Below are positions 7,837 through 14,043 of a stretch of DNA of 20,467 bases, piece after piece. Numbering within the stretch: the first letter of the stretch is position 1; the number at the start of each line of letters is the position of its first letter. Where the stretch lies: IMG/VR virus record IMGVR_UViG_3300032291_004170, positions 1 through 20,467 of that record, one strand, 5' to 3'. The position numbers and the translations under genes are program-made. Below the pieces are notes generated by a model. That model saw only the letters and a list, made by a program, of their open reading frames with translations. It was not told the DNA's origin and did no database searches. Source of the stretch: a virus.

Positions 7837-8894
7837 CCTACACTGAATATGATCCCTTGGAGAGCGTGATAGTGGGAGACACATATGCTCCCGGCGATGT
7901 GGATCATCTGTTGGAAAATAATGCCACACAGTTCAACAAGATACTAGGAGAAACCAAACAGGATCTAGACAGTCTGGCGGAATTCCTAAAGAAAGGCAAC
8001 ATACATGTTGAGCGTCCGGTGTTGCACCGCTATGACAGCGTGAAGATGCCTACATTTGACATAAGGTTGCCCATGGCACCTGTGGTTCCGAGAGACGCAT
8101 TACTGGTGCTAGGCAAAACCATAATACAAACCTACACCAGTTACACTGACAGATATTTTGATTCTATCAGTTACTATCACATATTTGAAAAGATGTTCAG
8201 AGAGGGTTATCGCTGGATCAGCCAACCGCCGCCCATGTTGACCAACCTCAACACGGAGCATGATTGGTTCGTCAGCGACAGGACCTACAAAGACAAGTTG
8301 CCGGATAGGGTGCTGTGGCACACCGCCACCATGTATCGTGCGGGCGATGCTGTCATAGTTAACCATGAGGGGCCGGGGTCGGAGACAGGACTGGAGTGGT
8401 GCCGCCGAGAGTTGCCAGAATTCAAGTTCTATCACAACACGGGCACACGCTCCAAGGGATTCGGACACATCGACCATGGCTTCATAATGATAGATGATGA
8501 CACAGTGATCCACGCAGGATTGGACTGGGTTCCTGAATGCCTGCGTGAGAAGAAACTGGTTGACGTTGGTGATTGCCTGCCCAAATTGAAGCTAGACAGA
8601 TTCGCAAAGGATTACGCACAGGCGCAGGACAAAATGGATGTGGCATGGTTGGACAAGTATTTAGAAAACTGGAGAGGTTATTGCCAAGAAGTGTGCTTCG
8701 ATCTCAATGTGCTAGTGATTGACAGGCATAACATTGTGTTTGGTAGGCACCTGCCCGAACTATTTGCCAAGCTGAGAACACTGCGGATAGACTGCCACGT
8801 CATCCCCCAAAGACACTATCTATTTTGGGAAGGTGGCATACACTGCTCAACTCTCGACATCAAGAGAAAAGGCGAGAAGAGAAAAATTATCTAA
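7833..8894 (+). CDS. Amidinotransferase, arginine:glycine amidinotransferase-like (353 aa)
   Basis: The protein aligns by eye along its whole length with L-arginine:glycine/inosamine amidinotransferases. VVPRDALLVLGKTII (84-98) matches the conserved PRD-L-V-G-x-x-I-I block. HIDHGF (212-217) carries the catalytic His212 and substrate Asp214. WEGGIHCSTLDIKRKG (332-347) carries the nucleophile Cys338. These enzymes move the amidino group of arginine to an amine through a thiouronium intermediate on the Cys. One oddity: the position of the family's catalytic Asp, in the segment before RAG, appears to be His163 here (WHTATMYRAG), although that short alignment is uncertain. It is the last gene of the operon, overlaps the aminotransferase by ATGA, and ends nine bases from the convergent radical SAM gene with no visible terminator. 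The acceptor amine is unknown; glycine is only one possibility. Confidence 0.85.
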   Translation: MTYTEYDPLESVIVGDTYAPGDVDHLLENNATQFNKILGETKQDLDSLAEFLKKGNIHVERPVLHRYDSVKMPTFDIRLPMAPVVPRDALLVLGKTIIQTYTSYTDRYFDSISYYHIFEKMFREGYRWISQPPPMLTNLNTEHDWFVSDRTYKDKLPDRVLWHTATMYRAGDAVIVNHEGPGSETGLEWCRRELPEFKFYHNTGTRSKGFGHIDHGFIMIDDDTVIHAGLDWVPECLREKKLVDVGDCLPKLKLDRFAKDYAQAQDKMDVAWLDKYLENWRGYCQEVCFDLNVLVIDRHNIVFGRHLPELFAKLRTLRIDCHVIPQRHYLFWEGGIHCSTLDIKRKGEKRKII

Positions 8895-8903
8895 TAGGAA
8901 ACT

Positions 8904-9986
8904 TTAAATTATATCCCCGTCGTTCTTCTCGCTGTAGGTATATGCCTCGGGCACCCTGTCCAGCACGGGCAATCCCTTGTTGACATAAGCATCACGTGTG
9001 ATGACCTGATGAACAAAATTGGTCATGTAGTCCTGTCTATTGAACTTGGCCCATGGCGAATGTTTCAATTGCTGCATGTCTATGTTGGTGGCATCAGGCC
9101 ATTGTATGATTCTTAGAAAATGTCCATTCATGTAGGCCATCATGTGGTACATGTTGTCATCTCCCAGCTCATGAGCACTGATCAGTTCATGCCCCATGGA
9201 CTTTGCTATCTGCTCGATCATCTTGTAGTTCTTGCTGATGTATGCCGTGGGCTCGCTGGGCACCCTGCCTATGTTGCTGCCCAACCTGATCCTGAACTGG
9301 AATTTCTTGCCGCTGTTGTAGTAGGGAAATGTGTTGATCTCTTCCAAGACGTCCCGGAGATGTTCATAGCTCTCCACAGTGTATCCTATGTAGTGGAAAA
9401 GCAAATTCATGTCTATGCAGTTTTTGATGCCCTGCAGTTGTTTTTCGTGTGTGTCTCGGCCCTGGTAGCTCCAGTGATTGAGACCTATCAGCACTGCGTG
9501 AGTCTTGTGCTCCTGCAGTTTTTCAACAAACGTTTTCTCGTGCAGCCTCACCCCGTTGGTCAGTATGACTGCCTTGCGGCCCGAAGCTCTTACATTGTCA
9601 ATGATGTCAAACATGTCCCTCCTCACTGTGGCCTCCGCCCCGGCAAGTATGACATGATCTATCGCTGGAGGAGCAGTGCTGATGTGATTGTAAATGTATT
9701 GAAGATCAATATCTCGTTCCCTGTTGTCGGGTATGTGATAGCAGTGCGGACATGCCAGCTGACAGCGGTTGGTCACCTCTATCATCAAGATCCTGTTGTA
9801 GAACCTATTGATTCGTTGTTCCAACTTCTCGCAGAATTCAGCGTCGGGGTCCTGAACTATTTTGAAATCACCATGCTCGGGGCAGGACTTGTTGATGTAG
9901 CGGACGTTGTCCTCCACAGTGACCTGTGAAGGAATGTGCCTGTAACATATATGGCAAAGAGAGTGGGATTCGTATAAAGTTCTCAT
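8904..9986 (-). CDS. Radical SAM enzyme with N-terminal Cys/His zinc-like domain (Tes/MJ0619-type architecture), 360 aa
   Basis: The [4Fe-4S]/SAM motif is C75-x3-C79-x2-C82 (NRCQLACPHCY), at the start of a TIM-barrel-like core with ILTNG as a conserved strand. The first 45 residues carry LCHICYRHIPSQV and KSCPEHGDF (C11, C14, C35, H38). This zinc-ribbon-like module is characteristic of the radical SAM group that includes tetraether-lipid synthase (Tes) and the MJ0619-type pterin methyltransferase. The protein is shorter than Tes, and no SPASM cluster cysteines were found near the C-terminus. It overlaps sufE by ATGA, which ties it to Fe-S supply. The substrate is unknown: a lipid, a pterin or a peptide are all possible from the family. 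Confidence 0.82.
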   Translation of the reverse strand: MRTLYESHSLCHICYRHIPSQVTVEDNVRYINKSCPEHGDFKIVQDPDAEFCEKLEQRINRFYNRILMIEVTNRCQLACPHCYHIPDNRERDIDLQYIYNHISTAPPAIDHVILAGAEATVRRDMFDIIDNVRASGRKAVILTNGVRLHEKTFVEKLQEHKTHAVLIGLNHWSYQGRDTHEKQLQGIKNCIDMNLLFHYIGYTVESYEHLRDVLEEINTFPYYNSGKKFQFRIRLGSNIGRVPSEPTAYISKNYKMIEQIAKSMGHELISAHELGDDNMYHMMAYMNGHFLRIIQWPDATNIDMQQLKHSPWAKFNRQDYMTNFVHQVITRDAYVNKGLPVLDRVPEAYTYSEKNDGDII

Positions 9987-10387
9987 CGGCTGTCCGCGTA
10001 TTTCTTTATAGTAGTAATTAGCAGGCCCAGGCCATTCTGCCTCTGCACACTGAGCAGTTCCGCCATGCCCAAGGGCGCGAAGTCCTCACGTTTTATTTTT
10101 TTTATGCTGCCGTAGCGCTGGCCGTTCAATATGTCCAGCACCATGTAGGCTGTGCCCTTGGTTATGAAGGCCTCCGCATCGGCTGAAAGCACCATGATGT
10201 CCTTTTCGAATCGCGGCACCAGCCAAAGGTTGCTGGCGCAGCCGTGTATCTTGAAACTGTCTATTTTGAATTTTTCATCCAATGGAGTCAACTTGCGACC
10301 CAATTCTATTAGATATTCTAATCTATCTGTGCCACTCAGAAGTTTCAAGTTATCTGCCCAGTGCTGTATCTTATCTTTTATTCGCAT
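9983..10387 (-). CDS. sufE: SufE-like sulfur acceptor protein (134 aa)
   Basis: SufE stimulates the cysteine desulfurase SufS and carries persulfide sulfur on one Cys to SufB. Here the Cys is C50 in KIHGCASNLWLVP, matching the family motif (V-x-GC-S-x-V-W). The fold landmarks RLEYLIELGRKLTPL and a C-terminal helix (GLGLLITTIKKYA) fit, and the length is close to bacterial SufE. ATG 10387 is preferred because MRIKDKI is the family-like start and GGGAG lies just upstream; an in-frame start at 10429 would add a Gly-rich leader. It overlaps the gene before it by 17 bases and the radical SAM gene after it by ATGA. SufS is not in the window, so it probably takes sulfur from a host desulfurase. Confidence 0.88.
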   Translation of the reverse strand: MRIKDKIQHWADNLKLLSGTDRLEYLIELGRKLTPLDEKFKIDSFKIHGCASNLWLVPRFEKDIMVLSADAEAFITKGTAYMVLDILNGQRYGSIKKIKREDFAPLGMAELLSVQRQNGLGLLITTIKKYADSR

Positions 10388-10667
10388 GCTCTCCCATCCT
10401 CTGCCACCAGAACCAAAAACGCACAGCATCTCGCTTGAGTTGGAAGCTCATGTAGGCACGATTCTTACCATAGGCACGCTCGTCATAGGTGTCATAGTCA
10501 AGATTGTGCCAGTCTGGGTGTGTCCAGAACCACCAACCCCATGATCCCATGCTGTGCCTCTTGCACCATGCTATGAGATCACCATCCACACCGTATGAGT
10601 TGAGATCTATGTTGTGTCGGAAACGCTGTAGATAACCAGATCTTTTACGTCTTTTTTGTTTCACCAT
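10371..10667 (-). CDS. Small Trp-rich basic protein of unknown function (98 aa)
   Basis: The start at 10667 overlaps the stop of the upstream radical SAM gene by seven bases; longer in-frame starts would run deep into that gene. The protein is basic at both ends (MVKQKRRKRSGYLQRFR and RMGEHANKR). It is strikingly rich in Trp and aromatics in the middle, with GSWGWWFWTHPDWHNLDYD and then FWFWW near the C-terminus. No Cys pair or catalytic motif is apparent (a single Cys in IAWCKRH). The aromatic clusters might bind sugar or membrane, but no family is recognised. Its place between a radical SAM gene and sufE, with overlaps on both sides, argues that it is translated and acts with them. Confidence 0.65.
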   Translation of the reverse strand: MVKQKRRKRSGYLQRFRHNIDLNSYGVDGDLIAWCKRHSMGSWGWWFWTHPDWHNLDYDTYDERAYGKNRAYMSFQLKRDAVRFWFWWQRMGEHANKR

Positions 10668-11689
10668 GATGTGGCATGCTCCATTGACCATAAATTCTTG
10701 CTGCATTTTTCTCGGCACTCGTTTGGACAACTGTCGTCCTTCATGGAATCGAACAGTTTTGACCAATTGGGATCATTCAATATCTCTGCTATGGTTTTGT
10801 TTGTTTGATCCACATAATTAAAAATATTATTATTATGAGAATATCTTAATCCAGTCCAACAGCAGGGATAAAATGTACCTTGAGAGTTAATATATAAACC
10901 TTTATTACCCACAGAACACAGGGGTTGTATATTTCCAATAGTTTTTAAATTTTTATATCTATCTCTAAAAGTATCGATGCATCTATCATTCCACTGTCTA
11001 TTGGATATATTTTCTATTTTTCTAGAAAATCTTCCCCGTGCTACAAATTTATTACTGGGTTCTAGAGGATCACTTAAAGGATAAGCAGAATAATTGCTGC
11101 CAAATTTAGTGCTGTGTGTTAATTGAAAATAATCAAATTTCAAATCTTGAGCTATTTGTCGCATGTGATCTATTTTATCTTCATTGAAACGAAATGCTAT
11201 GGCAGCCCAGGTTAAGAACACAGAGTACTCTTCTCGACCAACACTGCTGATACCTTGTATGATACTATCCCAGTCACAATTAACTCTATAAATTTGGTTG
11301 CTGTTTTGATCCCAACCATCAATGGAAAAATGTATATGATCGCTATGAGTGAGTAGATTAGATAATCTTCTCCACCAATCTGGAGTTTTATACGATCCAT
11401 TGGTCACTATCACTATCTGCACCGATGGAAATAACACTTTTATAAATTCTACAATCTCTATAAATTCCCTTGCATACACAGGATCACCATCATCACCACA
11501 GAATGTTATTTTTTTTACATGTGGTAATATATCAATAAAATTATTTTTAAACCAATCCAGACCGAGATCTGTATTAATCGAACCATCAGGAACTTCTTGT
11601 CTGGTACATCGGGGACATTTTAGAGAGCATTTTGAGCTCACTTCAATATGCCAATGTTCCAATGGCCAATTATTGGAATTTATAAACAT
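10661..11689 (-). CDS. Radical SAM protein with SPASM/twitch-like C-terminal cysteines (342 aa)
   Basis: C21-x3-C25-x2-C28 (SSKCSLKCPRCTR) is the SAM-cluster motif and comes unusually early. It is followed by KKITFCGDDGDPV and IVIVTNGS, equivalent to the GGE and strand motifs of radical SAM barrels. The C-terminus has further cysteines (PLCSVGNKG, FYPCCW, CPNECREKCSKNLW), a pattern like SPASM or twitch domains that hold auxiliary Fe-S clusters in peptide- and cofactor-modifying enzymes. The gene is clearly more AT-rich than its downstream neighbours. It has its own sigma70-like promoter with TATAAT six bases before the ATG. The following genes (Trp-rich protein, sufE, second radical SAM) overlap it in series, so all four are probably one transcript. 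The substrate is unknown. Confidence 0.82.
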   Translation of the reverse strand: MFINSNNWPLEHWHIEVSSKCSLKCPRCTRQEVPDGSINTDLGLDWFKNNFIDILPHVKKITFCGDDGDPVYAREFIEIVEFIKVLFPSVQIVIVTNGSYKTPDWWRRLSNLLTHSDHIHFSIDGWDQNSNQIYRVNCDWDSIIQGISSVGREEYSVFLTWAAIAFRFNEDKIDHMRQIAQDLKFDYFQLTHSTKFGSNYSAYPLSDPLEPSNKFVARGRFSRKIENISNRQWNDRCIDTFRDRYKNLKTIGNIQPLCSVGNKGLYINSQGTFYPCCWTGLRYSHNNNIFNYVDQTNKTIAEILNDPNWSKLFDSMKDDSCPNECREKCSKNLWSMEHATSW

Positions 11690-11695
11690 TAATTA

Positions 11696-11724
11696 ATTAT
11701 AAAGGATTAATCCTTGGTATTCAA
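11696..11724 (-). promoter_or_regulatory. Sigma70-type promoter with palindromic spacer, upstream of the radical SAM/sufE operon
   Basis: TTGAAT (11719-11724), a 17-base spacer and TATAAT (11696-11701) on the minus strand, with six bases to the ATG at 11689. The -35 box lies in the last codons of the SOD gene. The expected transcript would be leaderless. Confidence 0.6.
11702..11715. promoter_or_regulatory. Perfect 14-bp palindrome AAGGATTAATCCTT, possible operator
   Basis: It is fully self-complementary, fills most of the spacer between the -35 and -10 boxes above, and overlaps the SOD stop codon. A dimeric repressor could bind it, but no matching regulator was identified. Confidence 0.45.
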
Positions 11725-12276
11725 CCTGTCGTTGATCACAGACCAATTAACGATACGCATTACCGCGGTAATGTATTTCTTCTTGGCATCTTTGGCAGGC
11801 ATGTAATCCATGAATGAATGCTCCCACATGTCTATGGGCATTAGTATGTCAGTTTTATACGATTGGTTAGGAGTGTTTTTAATTTCTCCTGATTTAGACA
11901 AATATACCCATCCTGATCCCTGTATGCTCATGCTTTTAATAATCACAGCATCTAAAAACTCTGCAAATGATTTATATTTTTCTTCTATTAATTCTTTGAT
12001 TGCACCTGTGGGTCGGTTGGTGCCTCGGGGTGATTGTAATTGAGCCCAAAAAATATTGTGTAACATTGCACCACCATAATTGAAATCAGGATCACCTTCT
12101 TTGTTATTGTAACGATCCACATATCCACGAGTCAGCACATCGTAATGATATTCCACGTTGTCTTTGCTCAAAACAGGAGCAAGATCAGACGTACCATAAG
12201 GCAGTCTCTCCAACACCAATTTGCTGGAACGTTTTTTTGTTTCTACTATATCTATGTATTGTCGCATTAATGACAT
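11707..12276 (-). CDS. Iron/manganese superoxide dismutase family protein (189 aa)
   Basis: The Fe/Mn-SOD landmarks occur in order: LPYGTSDLAPVLS, then EYHYDVLTRGYVDRYN, then MLHNIFWAQL, then GSGWVYL, then PIDMWEHSFMDY. The four metal ligands of the family (His in EYHY, His in LHNIFW, Asp and His in DMWEH) and the gateway Tyr (in GYV) are kept. The usual KHH after the first ligand is VLT here. GG before LHN, plus NQ before the DxWEH motif, resembles the Mn-type or cambialistic pattern rather than classical Fe-SOD. A leader of about 20 residues (MSLMRQYIDIVETKK) precedes the SOD core and is not a signal peptide. The product would remove superoxide in the cytoplasm, protecting Fe-S and Fe(II) enzymes. 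It follows uvdE by eight bases. Confidence 0.85.
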   Translation of the reverse strand: MSLMRQYIDIVETKKRSSKLVLERLPYGTSDLAPVLSKDNVEYHYDVLTRGYVDRYNNKEGDPDFNYGGAMLHNIFWAQLQSPRGTNRPTGAIKELIEEKYKSFAEFLDAVIIKSMSIQGSGWVYLSKSGEIKNTPNQSYKTDILMPIDMWEHSFMDYMPAKDAKKKYITAVMRIVNWSVINDRLNTKD

Positions 12277-12281
12277 AGTGA

Positions 12282-12289
12282 TATTTATT
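12282..12289 (-). promoter_or_regulatory. Possible late promoter motif AATAAATA before the SOD gene
   Basis: The minus strand reads AATAAATA overlapping the uvdE stop (TAA), five bases before the SOD ATG. The arrangement is the same as at 2292-2299. It may be a late promoter giving a leaderless transcript, or chance. Confidence 0.3.
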
Positions 12290-13328
12290 GTTTTATCAGG
12301 CTCTGCTCATAGAGCTGTTCTGCGGCCATGTTTTTGCCCTTGGCCTCGGTCTGTATGTCAAAGTTCTCTTTGAAACTCAGCGCCCATGCATTGCTGGCAT
12401 GATTGGGAAATAGGTCGCTGTGTGCCCGAAGTTTCTGTTTCTTGCAGCCAAGTAATAATAAGTCCTTGATGTTGTGCAGGCCACTGTGCATTTTTTCTGG
12501 CTGATCCTTGAAAGCGGGCATTAAAGCTTCATCTCTGAAATAGCTATAATGCAAGGTTGGTCTCACTCCTCGCCATGAATCTATCACTCTCTTTACCCTG
12601 TCGTCATTGGCCTGTATATATTCGTCATCGCGGATTAGATGATGATGTATGTCCATCACCAAGGCAACATGTTTTTCTAATTTAAGAGAGTCATCTAACC
12701 CCCAACCCATTTCCGAATTCTCTATAGTGATGAGATTGCGTGCCTCAGAGCTCAGTCTCGGCAACACTTTAATAATACCATCAGGCCCCTGCTTGCCAGA
12801 TATGTGTACATTGATCTTGCAGCCATCATGCCATGATCGACCATAGCCCATCCAGCGTGCCATGTCCACATGATATTCATATTCCAATATGCTGCGTTCA
12901 ACTATGTCCGGGGTCTCTGAAGCCAGCACGCAGAACTGTCCGGGATGGAAACTGATCTTGACGTCATTTTTTCTAGCGGCTTCGCCCACTGGGGCGAATA
13001 TCCGGGAGAGATGATCCTGTATCTCCCTGCGCTGCCACCAGTCGATCCAGTTCTTTTCAGTGTAGCCCTGCAGCATCTCTGATCCCAGGCGCACCATTCT
13101 GCGCTCGGCCGGCAAGGTGCCCACACGCTCGATCATGCGGATTGCCGCCGCGGCGTTGTGGTTCATTATGTCCCATTGCCTCTGCTCTGCCTCTTCTGGA
13201 TGTTCTCGCAGCCAGCGCATGGTTGTGCTTCTGCCATTGAGCTCTCTATCTTTTGCATTTACTTTCATGCCACCAAATTCTGATCTGTCGTTGAGCCACT
13301 TGCAGCAAAAACCTATACGTTTTGTCAT
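12285..13328 (-). CDS. uvdE: UV damage endonuclease UvdE/UvsE (347 aa)
   Basis: The product is a TIM-barrel endonuclease that nicks DNA 5' to UV photoproducts and some other lesions. The family motifs appear in order: RIGFCCKW at the N-terminus, ISFHPGQFCVLAS, INVHISGKQG, ITIENSEMGWG, ALVMDIHHH, LHYSYFRDE and RAHSDLFPN. These supply the His, Glu and Asp ligands of the three-metal site. The length is near that of bacterial UvsE with a short C-terminal extension (IQTEAKGKNMAAEQLYEQSL). Several marine phages carry such a gene, which suits a virus of sunlit water. It has its own sigma70-type promoter ending five bases before the ATG. Confidence 0.93.
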   Translation of the reverse strand: MTKRIGFCCKWLNDRSEFGGMKVNAKDRELNGRSTTMRWLREHPEEAEQRQWDIMNHNAAAAIRMIERVGTLPAERRMVRLGSEMLQGYTEKNWIDWWQRREIQDHLSRIFAPVGEAARKNDVKISFHPGQFCVLASETPDIVERSILEYEYHVDMARWMGYGRSWHDGCKINVHISGKQGPDGIIKVLPRLSSEARNLITIENSEMGWGLDDSLKLEKHVALVMDIHHHLIRDDEYIQANDDRVKRVIDSWRGVRPTLHYSYFRDEALMPAFKDQPEKMHSGLHNIKDLLLLGCKKQKLRAHSDLFPNHASNAWALSFKENFDIQTEAKGKNMAAEQLYEQSLIKQ

Positions 13329-13333
13329 ATTTT

Positions 13334-13361
13334 ATTGTAGCACACTATCGCCAGTTGTCAA
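13334..13361 (-). promoter_or_regulatory. Sigma70-type promoter for uvdE
   Basis: TTGACA (13356-13361), a 16-base spacer and TACAAT (13334-13339) on the minus strand, with TG one base before the -10. Five bases separate the -10 from the ATG at 13328. The -35 lies inside the last codons of the glycosyltransferase-like gene, so uvdE can be expressed separately from upstream genes, as a leaderless mRNA. Confidence 0.72.
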
Positions 13362-14043
13362 TGACGAATTGATCTCCGCAATTGGATGGCTTGGGCTCTC
13401 CATGGAAAACGGCAACCATGTTGTCTTTATCAATTTTAGGTAATTGAGGAAAAGTTTTTTTGTTGCCATTGTTAACGCATCTACTAGTGAATGGATGCAT
13501 CTCCCACTTGTAGGATCTTATCCACGAGTCCGGCCAGTGCTTAATATCTTTAGCGGCACGTTTGGTTATGTAATCCTGATCACCGTGGTTTGCAGAAATT
13601 ATATTATGAGGGTTGGCACTAAATTCATTCCAAAGATAATCCAAACGTCCTGTCTCCCAGCGCATCACAGAAGAGTTGCTTGTCTTCCAATCTTTGACTC
13701 TGCACCTATTAAAATCTCTGATTATCTGAAAATTACCTGGGTCGTGGGCGAACAAGCAGTCGATGTTTTGAAAAATTACTACATCCAGGTCAAAATATAA
13801 AATGCTGCCATTGACCGGCAGATCGGGAGAGAACATGTAAAGTTTGCTCCACCAAGTCTTAATTCCTGAATGCGCGGGCAATGATATGATTTGAATACCG
13901 GGCGCCAATCCAACAGGATTTTCAGTCAAGCAATGAAACTCAAATGGCAAAGAGATATGCCTCTTGCACATGTTGTATAGCACGTTCGCGTACTCGCTGG
14001 TGTACTTGTTGCCCCATTTGACACATAGCACGTGATTAGGCAT
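13345..14043 (-). CDS. DxD glycosyltransferase-like protein (232 aa)
   Basis: The N-terminus MPNHVLCVKWGNKYTSEYANVL with later FHCLTEN and KTWWSKLYMFSP, then ILYFDLDVVIFQNID, follows the plan of GT-A glycosyltransferases of the GT8-like or capsular type. D85-x-D87 is the metal/nucleotide-sugar motif, and the Trp-rich KTWWSKL is typical. A later HGDQDYI and a near-terminal FHGEPKP resemble the conserved acceptor/HGxxKP region of GT8 enzymes. ATG 14043 is used; a longer start at 14061 is not needed. It overlaps the upstream gene by eight bases. It may add a sugar to a phage or host molecule such as LPS, virion protein or DNA; the target is unknown. Confidence 0.72.
   Translation of the reverse strand: MPNHVLCVKWGNKYTSEYANVLYNMCKRHISLPFEFHCLTENPVGLAPGIQIISLPAHSGIKTWWSKLYMFSPDLPVNGSILYFDLDVVIFQNIDCLFAHDPGNFQIIRDFNRCRVKDWKTSNSSVMRWETGRLDYLWNEFSANPHNIISANHGDQDYITKRAAKDIKHWPDSWIRSYKWEMHPFTSRCVNNGNKKTFPQLPKIDKDNMVAVFHGEPKPSNCGDQFVIDNWR

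Noticed and set aside
8885-8915. Bidirectional terminator between the convergent operons
   Set aside because: Only nine bases separate the stops, and no stem-loop with a T-run could be seen on either strand.
9120-9929. 269-codon plus-strand open frame
   Set aside because: It is antisense to the radical SAM gene, whose Cys motifs and overlaps are clear. No domain was recognised in the antisense frame.
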